From NCBI GenBank assembly GCA_032718565.1, contig JAVGVS010000004.1, positions 7,913,814 to 7,977,813 of the forward strand: a DNA stretch of 64,000 nucleotides. The letters are read 5' to 3'. The position numbers and the translations under genes are program-made. Origin of the DNA: Distichodus sexfasciatus. Taxonomy: Eukaryota > Chordata > Actinopteri > Characiformes > Distichodontidae. The number at the start of each line of letters is the position of its first letter. Positions within the stretch are counted from its first letter, which is position 1. The notes under the pieces were generated by a model. The model worked only from the letters and a program-made list of their open reading frames with translations, was not told the origin of the DNA and did not search any database. Positions 25,201-33,654 of this stretch are shown here, piece by piece.

Positions 25201-28200
25201 TAAATGGTGCAGGACGTCGTGAACACAACAACATAAAGCATGTATGGCTACCGTCTACACACACACGAGAATAAGCCTAAAAACAAAGGTATAGAAGATT
25301 TTCCTAGGACTGTAGGGCTGTGATTCGTCTTTAGGTAAGAACAGAATCTCTAAATGCTGAAGATCATCCTTACACACATTCTTACACGTATGTATGTTTG
25401 TGCACAATATTAGCTTATTGGGTTTTCTTCAGTTCTACACTTGTATAATGTAATCACTGGTGACTTTCTAACTAACTGTTTCTACACAAATTATTGAAAA
25501 ATATTGCACAGACCCTGGTTCTCCACTACTGTTAAATATCTGCAAAACTTAAATATTAGTCATAGTTTTTAAAAATACTGTTTTATTAAAAGACTGGATA
25601 TAGAATTTTCATATTGAAACTGTATCTAACCTCCTGCACATCCAGTGTAAAAGTCAACTTCCACTTGTAGGTTAATACTGCATCCGAACTGTCTCTCCTC
25701 TATTTCTAGTTCTAGCTCTACTTTAAAGTTATATTTAATACTCCGTTCCTAGTTTAAAGTATATATTTTTTATCCTATTTATATATCATTTATTCCGTGT
25801 GCCCTATTTGTTCTTTGCTCCCTGTTTCATGTTGCACTGTGAAAACTGGAGCCACGTCGTCTCGTCTCTCTGTATATCTGTGCAGTATATATAGCAGAGA
25901 TGACAAAGTTTACTTTGACTTTGACTATGTAAGTGTGAATTCAAATTTACAAAAAACACTTAAGAAGTGGTCCAGTCTTCTTTTAAATAAAAATAAACCT
26001 GTATGACATAAAGTGTCTTTACAAAATGTGTAATGTCTGAGCAGTGCCTTCACTTTGGATCGATGCTATGCGCTGACTGATTATTGAATCGATATAACAT
26101 TGTCAATCAAAGTATTTTTACACTTATCATATGTGAACCGATCTGCCGTAATGAGTCGGAAGTTGGTGTTCTATTTTTCTTTTTTGGTCTTATATGAAAG
26201 AAAAGGTCTTCAAAATTAAGCTGGTCTCCAAAAAAGAAAAATCGATGTTTTTGTGATGTTTTTCAACATAATCGGCCCGTATGTAAATAAATAGAACGCC
26301 GACTTCCGACTCATTACGGCAGATCGGGTCACATGTCTTGTTTCGTAGTGAAAAAGCAAAAAATATTTTATGGTCAAATCTAAAGACTAAAGTTGAAGTA
26401 TCAACCGTAACTGAAAACTGGGTGCTAAGCGGATTTGGCCTGCAGGGTTTGGGTTGGTAACTGTAGCTTTGTTGAGCTGGATTCTCAATTAGAATCAGAA
26501 TTTTCCTGTCCGAAGTTTACTGGCGGGCACGTGCTCACGTAGGAGGAATTTGCTTTGGTGGTTGGTGCTAAGACAGTTAAGATAAAAAGAGGTAAAAATA
26601 TACACATTGCTAATACAAATCAACAGGATAGAGCAACTGGGATCTAACAATGTACCATTGAAAAATAGAGTGTGGTCCTGCTTGGGCCTCTACAGTATCA
26701 ACAGTTAACGCTCGCTTACACCGATGCTGCTCGTGTCTAAAGCCGTCCTCCAGGCTGAGTATTTATATCGGGGGCGATGTAAAGCGAGCATTTATACCAT
26801 GAGAGTATTTTTACTGATGCCTGCTGAATCCTGCCATGAACTCTGTCTCCTCAATTTGCACCTGGGGAAGGAAGTGTCGTCCGTGACAGATAAGACCTGA
26901 CAAGGCAGTTTGTGGTTTGTTGCCTTGCTTTTGACCGCTGTAAGAACAGCGTAAATACTGTACTGATGTTGTAGCTTTTTTTCTCACTCAGCATTCCCAT
27001 AATATGCACGTGCAATATGTTTTATTATTAATCTCGTTTGTACCACACAACAGCATCCACAGTTTGTTTTCTTTTGGTTCTATCTTGGCTATGTGTTCCA
27101 CTTCACACTATTTTATATTGTATGTCAGGGCTGTGTGTTATGACAAAATATATCGGACGATGAAATTAAAAAGCGTTTTATATTATACTCTATATACAGT
27201 ATATTGTTCATTTTGTGGCATTTTTAATGGTTTGGATAATGGTTTGCGGTTTAATCAGATCAGCCTGTCCTCGCACACAGATCTATGGAAGGCCAAAGGT
27301 GCCACAATTCGCCTTAAAGGCACCTTACTAGACCGCCATAAAAAGCGCAGCATTTCACGGCGTAAAAGTGGCGTTTGACTGGTGTTTTCTTTTTAATGAA
27401 TCACACAGCATAAAACCAGACGTTTTACTGTCAACTGCTTAAAAATATAGGCGAATTGTGGCACCTTTGGCGTTCCATATGAGCGCCCGCGGAGTGTTTC
27501 GAGTAAAGATGGCAACGGTCCGATATGTGGGTCGGATATCGGTCCGATAACGACTCAAATAACTGGATTGGATCGGATTTATACCGTATCAGCGGATATC
27601 CAAATTTGCAATATCCATATCGTATCAGACATAAAAAAGTGGTATCGTGCCATGTTTCGTTTCGAGCGCGCTTGTAGGCAGAGTTGAGCGCACATAGACA
27701 CGAGATATTGCTTGCGAAAGTTCCACTGAATTTACAGAAAATGTACCATGGTGTGATGTATATTGAATATTGTTTTGTATACAGTATTTTATATTGTTTA
27801 TTGTCTGCTGTTCATTGGTCATTACACAGTTAATATTGATGACAGTATTGATGATTGTTTCGTAGTAGTTTTACTGCCTGTTTCATTGTCTCTATATTGT
27901 ACCAGTACCAGAGTGACTAGAGTGCTTTCCAAAGTTGTGCTCTGATGTCCTCTTGTCTTGCTAACACGCCGGATAAGATTTCTGAACTCAAGGGTTGCAA
28001 CAAATCAGTTAGTCAGTCAGCTTTTTTTTTTCTTTGATTGATTAGTTTATGGGAACTGTTTTAAACTGTGTTTATGGGAAATGAAGTGCAGGAATTGTTT
28101 ATGTAATGACCTACGCGATGAAATGATAAACAGCTAATTGATTAGTAAACTAACTGACTACTATAATACTCTGTTATAATTGATTATATCGATTAGTTGC

Positions 28201-31132
28201 CGCGCTAGTCAGCTCTTCAACCCACTGGGGTGGAACATTGTTACATGTCCAGCAACTGTTTGTAATATTAATGTTCATCTTGGAAACATCTTCGAGGTCA
28301 TTTTCCATGCATTTGTATTTTTTAGATTTAGGTTCTATTTTATAATCTTTCTTTAATTTAAATTGCTTATGTTCTCTTTACATATGAACAACCTTGGGAA
28401 GTATAATCAGGGTGCATTTTACTTCATGTTGCGCTGGTATAACTGTGTACGTGAGAAATCAAGAATCTGACATTTGTATTCCTGTACACAGCTTTTAACC
28501 ACTGCTGCAAGGAGGCGGGCTTCCTCATGGTGCTAAGGTGTCGGGAGGAAAACACGGCGCTGAAGGAGTGTGTGACCAAATAGTGAGTGGCTCTCACACA
28601 AGTTACACACCAGCACACACCATGGCAAAAAATTCAATACTAGGATGAAAGTAACAGCCTGATAAATACCTGCTGGCTGTTTTTTTTTAAATATTAGATT
28701 ATCAGATATTTATTGTTTAAAATGTTATAGTTCATGAGTTATTGATATGTAAAGTATTAATTATGGCAGTATGCCTTTATAACGGGATAACATGAGGGAA
28801 CAACTAAGAGGGAGATCCAAACACTTTTTTTAACCTCTCTCATACTAAAACTTGGTATGAATGAACACTTTGTTTGCAGTACCACTTTATAAAGTAGTTC
28901 AGCTAAAGCCTGCAGCAGGGATTTAACAGTCGCTTCTCTCCCAGGGACCACCATTCAGACTTAGCAGTGTAAGAGTAGGGGGAGCGGCCATTAATTCATT
29001 AAGACATCCAAAACAGTTTTGAAAAACAAATAAAATAATTATCAAGTAGTTCCAGTAGTGAAACTGGATTGCATGTCACAGACCATCTGCAGTGCCGTCG
29101 CGGACCTCCGGTTGAAAACCCCTGGTCTGCCGTCTCACACGTTTATTTTCACAGCTGGGGAGAGAGTAGTGTGTCAGCCTGAAGCTCTTTTTTAACTATA
29201 TAAATAAATAAACAAACAAACAAACAAATAGATAAATAAATGGGACAGTTTCTTAGCATAACGCTTAGGGAGTTGGCCTCGTGATCGGAGGGTTACCGGT
29301 TCAAGTCCCAGACCAGTAAAGGTACCACTGGGGTACTCATAAGCAGGGACGTAGCACCAAATTCTGGGCCCTATAAACAAGCAGTCTCCATGGTCCCCCT
29401 GCCAATAATAAAATAAAATTCCACACTTCTCAAGGGCCCTCTACCCACTTGGGGCCCTGTCCCCTTTTTCCCCCCACTACGATGCCCCTGCTCATGAGCG
29501 AGATACCGTCCCCAAGAACTACTCGCCGGGCACTGCCAAAAGGTGCCCACTGCTCCTTCACGGATGGGTCAAATGCAGAGGTCACATATCATTGTGGTGC
29601 ACTGTCTGCTGTGCTGTGTTCACAATGACAAATACTCAAGATTGGATCCTACAGTTATTGTTAAATCCTGAAGATTTTAATGTCAGAGTAGGAGCAAAAG
29701 TGTTAGGCTGATTATTTTATCTGCTAGTCCTGGGACATTTAGGGTTTATTGTACTATGAAAACACAAAATACCGCATTTGATCCTTTTTGCCAGCGCGTT
29801 TCAATATCACTTTCTCAGCTTACACTGAGATTGGTGCGGTCTGTTAAACTGTTCAAGCTTCAGACTAGAGGTGGGCGATTATATCGATTTTATCGATTAA
29901 TTCGAATTTACAGTTCAGGACGATGTGTTTTTATGAAAATCGATTTTATTACTTATTTTACACGCGAGCGCCAAAAGCGGAACTAATGTGACGCGTCGTT
30001 CTACACGGGTAAATTAGCGCGGCGCACCCAAACCCTGTAGCAGATTCACAAACAACATGGCAATGACAGGGGAAAAGTATGGCGTCACATCAGTGCCAAA
30101 ACAAGAGCGCGTAAAATGGCTTGCTGCAAAAAATTCGCGGGCGTAAATGTGACACTCGAGAACACAAATTTAAGAATCGAGTGCGCAGTTAAATGTGACA
30201 CACACACACACCCCCTCCCCACTCCATAATTAGACACTTTTTAGGTGAATAAATATGATTATAATGTAAAACACGGAATTCAGAAGAATAAATATGGAAA
30301 AACAGAATTCAGGAAAAAATCAAACGGAATTTAGGAAAAAACAAAACGGATTTAATAGGGCCCTATGTATATTGCAAAAGACATGGTGCCCATACATACT
30401 GTGGAAAAGCCGGGATTCATTAACATGCCAAAAGTTTTAGATCCGAAGTACGTGCTTCCAAGCCGCAAATATTTTTCTGAATTTGACTTGCCACAACTGT
30501 GTAATGAAACATGTCAACGAATCGGGAGAGAGCTGGAGGAGGAGGTGTCGTATTATTCTGCCACAACTGACATGGTTTTGAACCATTTATTTGTCATCTG
30601 TAGTTTGATTTTGAGTAGGGGAGGAGAAAATCGATTAAAATCGAAAATCGGATTTATTGTGAAAAAAATTGGAGAAAATATCGCCCAGCTCTACTTCAGA
30701 CCTTTTTTGAGCAAGCCTTTGGGTAGTGTCTGTTATCTTGTTCTGTTTCATTCTTTTATTTGGTGTCCAAGCACATAGTACTGGAACGCTGTTGCTTTTA
30801 TTGAGATTGAGATTTATTGAGACTTCTTCTCGCTATTATTATTTGTCTGCTAAAATGATTTGTGCAGCCCAGACACATGAAAACATGTTGATTAGGTAAT
30901 AACTCCTGTGACTCGGGCAAGCGATTATAGCCGGACCGGCTGACGTGTGAAAAACACTTTATAAATGAACATTACCTACTTCCGTAACGTTCCCCCCTCT
31001 GCATTTTGCAGCTATAAGGACCCTGCGTTTTTTGAGGAGTGCAAGCAGGAGTACATCAGGGAGAAGCAGGAGTTCGAGAAGACGGGAATTCCCACCAAGA
31101 ACCGCAAACAGAAGTTGCCCACCAGCATGTAG
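13240..31132 (+). CDS. cmc1: CMC1, twin CX9C mitochondrial cytochrome c oxidase assembly factor
   Basis: Four coding exons join in phase: 13240-13258, 15475-15567, 28492-28582 and 31012-31132, giving 324 nt and a 107-residue protein. All introns use GT..AG. The protein has the two CX9C motifs of the CHCH fold at Cys32/Cys42 and Cys54/Cys64, with an extra Cys43 and Cys78, and ends in the conserved KTGIPTK...KLPTSM tail of the CMC1 family. The length is close to the roughly 106-residue human protein. CMC1 family members work in the mitochondrial intermembrane space, fold through the Mia40 disulfide relay, and help the early COX1 stage of complex IV assembly. The start ATG is the only in-frame one in exon 1. 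Intron 2 is 12.9 kb and loaded with transposons. The gene runs tail to tail with azi2. Identification is firm; exon 1 is the least certain because it encodes only six full codons. Confidence 0.96.
13639..13995 (+). mobile_element. MITE family A, well-preserved copy in cmc1 intron 1
   Basis: It begins TAGGGCTGTGAGTCGCAAG and ends near CATTACACCTCTA, resembling hAT-type TAG..CTA termini. The core contains TTCCATTCGATTCAG, GATGTGAGACGATATCATAT and CTTCCATTCATATCAAATCA. It is the best reference copy of this family in the window. Confidence 0.65.
14350..15085. mobile_element. inverted-repeat element with about 100-bp arms in cmc1 intron 1
   Basis: The left arm (14350-14450) is the imperfect inverse of the right arm (14982-15085). 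Landmarks are GCGTTATAAATGTGCCACA against GCAGCACATTTATAACGC, and CCAGACAATCACAG against a diverged inverse. Possible true ends, including a TAG(A/G)GCTG-like end around 15335, could not be fixed. Confidence 0.6.
15475..15567 (+). CDS. cmc1: cmc1 coding exon 2
   Basis: It follows ACACAG and ends before GTAACA. It encodes the conserved HVELDVLIPKMMREKA segment and the first cysteine of the first CX9C motif. Confidence 0.97.
15607..15629. repeat. poly(T) tract
   Basis: About 21 T residues lie just downstream of cmc1 exon 2. Confidence 0.9.
15640..16215. mobile_element. dispersed repeat family X (copy 1)
   Basis: It shares with 40985-42090 and 62500-63640 a set of blocks: a TTTTGTTGC...ACACCTTA block, CAAAATGCCCCCTTTCACAC, GAAATCGGCCAACGTTTGCC, and AAAGCTACAGAGCTCC followed by a T-rich stretch. 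It probably derives from a DNA transposon; the superfamily is not assigned. Confidence 0.55.
16284..16325. repeat. (GT)n microsatellite
   Basis: An interrupted TG-rich tract within cmc1 intron 2. Confidence 0.85.
16930..17260. other. repeat-poor GC-rich intronic segment; candidate conserved non-coding element
   Basis: GC-rich intronic sequence without a transposon signature. The ORFs in it show no domain. Confidence 0.35.
17485..17708 (-). mobile_element. tRNA-derived SINE (family A)
   Basis: Reverse orientation. The shared body is visible: GAACACAGTACAGCACAGTG, GTGACCTCTGCGTTTGACCC, GTGCTTGGGGACGGTACCTT and the box-B-like GGACTCGAACC. It ends in TACGCTACCAATTGCCC. Confidence 0.88.
18316..19210 (-). 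mobile_element. hAT transposon with BED zinc-finger ORF, nested in a SINE
   Basis: The ends are TAGGGATGCACCGAAAT and ATTCGGTGCATCCCTA. The flanks are a perfect 8-bp target-site duplication ATTCAAAC at 18308-18315 and 19211-19218. A BED-finger exon lies on the minus strand. No catalytic core was recognised, so it is a non-autonomous derivative. Confidence 0.95.
18728..19042 (-). CDS. BED zinc-finger fragment of a hAT transposase
   Basis: This 104-codon ORF has a clear BED finger near its N-terminus: WAHFNISKKD, then C-x2-C (CKACNAEI), then LISHIKSKHPD providing the H-x4-H pair. A Ser/Thr/Pro-rich linker follows and the frame then drifts into non-coding sequence, suggesting a lost splice donor. 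BED fingers bind DNA at the N-terminus of hAT transposases. The ORF is a transposon relic inside the 18316-19210 element in cmc1 intron 2, antisense to cmc1. There is no sign of host domestication. Confidence 0.72.
   Translation of the reverse strand: MWAHFNISKKDTRKAVCKACNAEISRGGASTKTFSPSGLISHIKSKHPDRHAEYEAQKRQDPSSTPTPSVGDVFEKARKFSFQCFNTLFCYRPTEKVVISFNSF
19821..19962 (+). mobile_element. tRNA-derived SINE (family A), 3' truncated
   Basis: The head GGTAGCGTAACAGTTAGAGA and the segment ATGAGCAAGGTACCGTCCCC are present. The body breaks off just after CTGCCGACT, where the 19977-20642 element begins. Confidence 0.8.
19977..20642. mobile_element. DNA transposon with GGCTACGTTCGCACTGCCA termini
   Basis: The left end GGCTACGTTCGCACTGCCAC is matched by the inverse of the right end TTGGCAGTGAGAACGTAGCC. 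Internal repeats of AAATCTGATCTTTTCA lie near the left end. The superfamily is not assigned. The ORF at 20162-20401 inside has no recognisable domain. Confidence 0.82.
20930..21355. other. repeat-poor intronic segment; candidate conserved non-coding element
   Basis: It includes CAAAGTCAATTAATTCTCAC and GACGTAATCATCTCCCCCAC and lacks transposon hallmarks. It is one of the most CNE-like stretches of cmc1 intron 2, on composition and texture only. Confidence 0.4.
21498..21712 (-). mobile_element. tRNA-derived SINE (family A)
   Basis: Reverse orientation, with GAACACAGCACAGCGCACC, GACCTCTGCATTTGACCC and AGGACGGTACC. The tRNA-like head at the right is truncated. Confidence 0.87.
21971..22527 (-). 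mobile_element. Tc1/mariner element, internally deleted
   Basis: The termini TACGCTACCAGTTAAAAGTT and its inverse AACTTTTGACTGGTAGTGTA (with a one-base difference in spacing) are flanked by TA. They match the widespread fish Tc1 ends that read ...CTACCAGTCAAAAGTTTGGACA.... A transposase remnant lies on the minus strand. Confidence 0.9.
22130..22324 (-). pseudogene. Tc1 transposase C-terminal fragment
   Basis: The 64-codon ORF contains TSAQHLWELLQDCW and YLMKLIERMPRVCKAVIKAK, characteristic of the C-terminal part of Tc1-family transposases. The DDE catalytic core is missing because the element is internally deleted. It is non-functional. Confidence 0.85.
22700..23045. other. repeat-poor intronic segment; candidate conserved non-coding element
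   Basis: It contains ATTAGATTAGTTTTGGG and GGAAGCTAATTAACGGCGGC and lacks transposon hallmarks. It lies within cmc1 intron 2. Confidence 0.35.
23145..23370 (-). mobile_element. tRNA-derived SINE (family A)
   Basis: Reverse orientation, near full length. The box-B-like GGGATTCGAATC and the terminal ATGCTACCAACTGCCC of the tRNA-like head are both visible. Confidence 0.9.
23375..23840. mobile_element. hAT-like MITE with GATACG/TATCG-rich left end
   Basis: It starts TAGGGGTGGGTATTGGCAAG and is followed by repeated ATACGTATC words. The right end, around CGATATATTGATATATTTCG, lacks a matching terminus, so it is truncated or eroded. Confidence 0.5.
24085..24265. mobile_element. MITE family A fragment
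   Basis: It contains GGAGCCAGCGATCGATATGA, then CTTCCATTCATATCAAATCA and GACCTCAACCAGACATTTA, all diagnostic of the family. Confidence 0.6.
24347..24975. mobile_element. DNA transposon with TGTGACCCTCCACGGCAAAA inverted ends
   Basis: The left end TGTGACCCTCCACGGCAAAA is matched exactly by the inverse of the right end TTTTGCCGTGGAGGGTCACA. The outer TGTGACCC is shared with the foldback MITEs at 10354 and 26132. There is no transposase ORF and no obvious target-site duplication. Confidence 0.85.
25320..25450 (-). mobile_element. MITE family B fragment, inverted
   Basis: In reverse it shares the AACCCAATAAGCTAATATTG-like block, GTAAGAATGTGTGTAAGG and TTCTGTTCTTACC with the forward copies. Confidence 0.55.
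25490..25925 (+). mobile_element. LINE 3'-UTR tail
   Basis: It matches 52915-53455 along its length: ATTGCACAGACCCTGGTTCT, TGCACATCCAGTGTAAAAGTC, CATGTTGCACTGTGAAAACT, and GCAGAGATGACAAAGTTTAC with a short TTTGAC repeat at the end. It is a 5'-truncated LINE. Confidence 0.8.
26020..26110. mobile_element. MITE family A fragment
   Basis: A short right-end fragment with TAATGTCTGAGCAGTGCC and GGATCGATGCTATG. Confidence 0.5.
26132..26333. mobile_element. foldback MITE, second copy of the 10354-10603 family
   Basis: The outer arms TGTGAACCGATCTGCCGTAA and its inverse TACGGCAGATCGGGTCACA match the first copy. The central part is shortened and rearranged: the TTTCTTTTTTGG segment follows the left arm directly. 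Confidence 0.87.
26600..27284. other. intronic; 26690-26960 repeat-poor and CNE-like, otherwise nothing recognised
   Basis: The 26690-26960 part includes GAGAGTATTTTTACTGATGC and TGTCTCCTCAATTTGCACC and lacks repeat signatures. AT-rich intronic sequence with a 124-codon domainless ORF follows. Confidence 0.35.
27285..27478. mobile_element. short MITE with ATGGAAGGCCAAAGGTGCCA ends
   Basis: Terminal inverted repeats of about 29 bp: the left end runs ATGGAAGGCCAAAGGTGCCA into CAATTCGCC, and the right end is its inverse with one base difference. The length is 194 bp. Confidence 0.82.
27520..27660. mobile_element. hAT fragment related to the 43623-45017 element
   Basis: It shares GACATAAAAAAGTGGTATCG and the GTATCAGCGGATATCCAAAT block with the right end of the larger element. 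Confidence 0.6.
28492..28582 (+). CDS. cmc1: cmc1 coding exon 3
   Basis: It follows TACACAG and ends before GTGAGT. It encodes FNHCCKEAGFLMVLRC and the second CX9C motif, completing both disulfide pairs. Confidence 0.98.
29241..29642 (+). mobile_element. tRNA-derived SINE (family A) interrupted by a hAT MITE
   Basis: The SINE head (AGCATAACGCTTAGGGAGTT, box-B-like GGTTCAAGTCC) and body (CCCACTGCTCCTTCACGGAT, GCTGTGCTGTGTTCACAATG) are contiguous once the insert at 29344-29490 is removed. Confidence 0.92.
29344..29490. mobile_element. 147-bp hAT MITE nested in the SINE
   Basis: The ends CAGGGACGTAGCA and TACGATGCCCCTG are imperfect inverted repeats. The flanks CTCATAAG (29336-29343) and CTCATGAG (29491-29498) form an 8-bp target-site duplication with one mismatch. 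Confidence 0.9.
29866..30693 (+). mobile_element. hAT element with transposase fragment, in cmc1 intron 3
   Basis: The ends TAGAGGTGGGCGATTATATC and the inverse of ATATCGCCCAGCTCTA are flanked by a perfect 8-bp duplication CTTCAGAC (29858-29865 and 30694-30701). A transposase remnant lies inside. Confidence 0.95.
30365..30600 (+). pseudogene. ZBED/hAT transposase fragment
   Basis: The ORF reads IAKDMVPIHTVEKPGFINM, then LDPKYVLPSRKYFSE, and ends near YYSATTDM. This order (I-x-D-x-x-P, V-E-x-x-G-F, L-x-P-x-Y-x-x-P-S-R-K-Y-F, then S-x-T-T-D) is typical of the region leading into the RNase-H-like core of ZBED-type hAT transposases. The frame runs into the right end of the element, so the catalytic domain is lost. 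It is a relic. Confidence 0.85.
31012..31132 (+). CDS. cmc1: cmc1 coding exon 4 with stop
   Basis: It follows TTTTGCAG. It encodes YYKDPAFFEECKQEY and the family's KTGIPTK...KLPTSM C-terminus, ending in TAG at 31130-31132. Confidence 0.98.
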
Positions 31133-31320
31133 CGCCCGCCTTCTGGTCACCTGCGGCCCCGGCACCCCTCTCGGGCAGCGGCAGCAGCGGCACAAGCGGT
31201 GATGGTGCTGCAGGACTGATCCGGGTGGTGTTACGATTCGGGGGGCATCCACCTTTCCGCTTCACTCACTCTTTATATTCATGATTGCCTCATGTAAATT
31301 TTCAGCAGGACCGAAAGCCC

Positions 31321-31326
31321 AATAAA
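31321..31326 (+). terminator. cmc1 poly(A) signal (proximal)
   Basis: AATAAA lies about 190 nt after the stop codon. A second AATAAA at 31686-31691 could serve as a distal site. Confidence 0.6.
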
Positions 31327-31938
31327 AATTCATGGATTTTTTTTTTGTGTTTTTTCTGGAATCACAGTGGAGAGATGGCTGTGCAAATGTGCCTCCTCTG
31401 GGATTTACCGGCTCCCTTTTATTTATGTAAGAATGTGTAATCTGCTGCGCGCCACTGCTTTTGTTGTGATGTTTTGCAGCCGAGGTGGTGTCGGCGATGC
31501 TTTTTTTGTGCGTCGGAACTCCATGCGACCAGCGACTCACGTCCACTTCGTTACTGCAGACCCTACACCTGACCCAATGTTTGAACTTAATTGCAGCCAT
31601 GCAGTCTGCTGTCATGTACATAATCAGGATCCGAAGTGTAATTACTCTTTGCTGTTTATAATTTCCTAGTATGGTTTATGTATTAAATAAAGTGGCTTTA
31701 GTAAACAGCTCGCACTGATGTCTAACCTTGTTACTACTAGAATTTCAGCAGCACCTCACCCTCACTCGGTAACATGCTCAGATCAGGTTCCGTCACTAAT
31801 GAGATATGAAGGACGACAACTGTTCATAAAGGAAGAAAAGTCCATCACACAGTATAAGATCAAGAGCCACCTCTTTAAGTAGTGTCTAGGGGACTAATAA
31901 TCCCACTAACATGTACGTTTGTTCTCTATGCACTAACT

Positions 31939-32532
31939 TACGGACGCGTAATGCGTTCACTTGAGAAAAAAAAATAATTCTGCTCTGTTTTTCCGAATTA
32001 ACGAGATAGTTTTCATGTAAAAAAAAAAGTTGTTTTTCTGAATTAACGAGATACCGTTTTCATGTAAAAAAAAACTCAAAAGCTCTCATTTCGCCTACTT
32101 TAGAGCTCGATTTCACAGCAATAATGTCACACCTTAGATTAATAAAGTTTAATTTTGGTTTGGATTTTAGACACTGGGAAATACCTCAGAATCAGAAACT
32201 TTACTCATCCCGGAGGAAATTGCTCACATCACAAGATACAAGGACAGAACAATAAAGAATAGTACCCAAAAATATAGTTAAAGTTTAAATAAAAATACTC
32301 AGATAAAAACACAGATGGCATTGTTATTAGTGTGTCGACTTTGCGGAGGCAGCTCAAGACGGAAAGCCCATTCTGAGCTGCAGGACATTGCAGCGTGGTT
32401 TTTTTTTCCCAATGAAAATTGTATCTCGTTAATTCAGAAAAACAGAACTTTTTTTAAACATGAAAACTATCTCGTTAATTCGGAAAAACAGCAGAATAAT
32501 TTTTTTTCAAGTGAACGCATTACGCTTCCGTA
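31939..32532. mobile_element. DNA transposon with long (about 90 bp) terminal inverted repeats
   Basis: The left arm TACGGACGCGTAATGCGTTC continues through TTTTTCCGAATTAACGAGAT; the right arm is its inverse, ending AACGCATTACGCTTCCGTA. The flanks share CTAACT (31933-31938 and 32533-32538). A LINE-tail-like piece (32195-32300) lies inside. Confidence 0.87.
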
Positions 32533-32653
32533 CTAACTCCTATTTTTTTTAACAGGATTTGTTTAAGTATGTAACGTAGCTGGCATTAACTTAGTCTCAA
32601 TGACAGTGGTTGATTTAGGTCTAGCTTTAAAGATTAAAGAACAGGCGTGGACT

Positions 32654-32855
32654 CAGTGGCGCCTCCAGAAAATAATTTCTAGGGGTGGCCAGTGGGGGCC
32701 ACAGCAAATCTTAGGGTGGCATACCAAACAAAAATCCATAATATTTACACATAGTATGCATAATACGAATTTACTTAGGGGTGGCAACTGTGGCGGCAAA
32801 GGATGATTTTTGGGTGGCCGTGGCCACCACTGGCCACCACATGGTGGCGCCACTG
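32654..32855. mobile_element. hAT MITE with CAGTGGCGCC ends
   Basis: The ends CAGTGGCGCC and GGCGCCACTG are perfect 10-bp inverses. The flanks are a perfect 8-bp duplication CGTGGACT (32646-32653 and 32856-32863). Internal GGGTGGC and GGCCACC words are abundant. Confidence 0.95.
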
Positions 32856-32869
32856 CGTGGACTACAAAG

Positions 32870-33654
32870 TAAGGGTCGATCGCTATTAGGCATTCCGCTT
32901 AAACAGTATCAGTGTTTCATTTTGACCATCACCGATATTCAGTAATTACAAGGTGCGCTACTGTGACTTATGGAAGCCCGTTTCCGCCACTAAACAAAAA
33001 AAAATCGTTGTCCACTTTCACGGTCCCTTCGGCAGGAAGTTCAAGTCTCACTGAACCAACCAATCAGAGTCACAGCTAAAAAGGTCAGAATTCCGAGATA
33101 AAAAGTCAGAATTGCGAGAAAAAAAAGTCAGAATTGCGAGATAAAAAAAAGTCGCAATTGCGACTTTATATCTCGCAGTTCTGACTTTATATCTCGCAAT
33201 TGCGACTTTATATCTCGCAATTCTTACTTTATATCTTACAATTCTGAGACAAAAAGTCTGAATTGCGAGTTTGTATCTCGGAATTCTGAGAAAAAAAAGT
33301 CAGAATTGTGAGATAAAAAGTCACAATATATTTTTTTAGTGGCTCCAGTGCCGTCTCCTCTCTCTGTGCCGTTTGCTCTCGACTCGCTGCTTCAATTAAC
33401 GTCCCGCCCACAACAGTCTCTGATTGGCTATCTGTCACACGAGTAGCAGCCAATCAACGCTGAAGCCTCGTAGTCACTCACGCCACACCACGCACGAGCG
33501 CAGCGCGAAGCTCCGGGAAGGAGAAGAGGAGACACGAGAGTTTCAGCTGAGCTCGGTGTTTGTACAATTTAACATTTTGACAGATTTTACATATCGGTTC
33601 TGTTAACTAGCAATAATGTGTATCGGCCACGAAAAACCAGTCGGTCGACCTCTG
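32870..33654. mobile_element. hAT element with (C/T)A(G/A)(A/G)GGTCGA ends
   Basis: The left end TAAGGGTCGATCG pairs with the inverse of CGGTCGACCTCTG. The flanks CTACAAAG (32862-32869) and CTACAAAC (33655-33662) form an 8-bp duplication with one mismatch. It inserted immediately next to the preceding MITE. Confidence 0.87.
33085..33330. repeat. inverted minisatellite of GTCAGAATTGCGAGATAAA-type units
   Basis: Units of about 20-24 bp run first in one orientation (AAGTCAGAATTGCGAGATAA), then inverted (TTTATATCTCGCAATT...GACT), then forward again, within the 32870-33654 hAT element. Confidence 0.88.
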
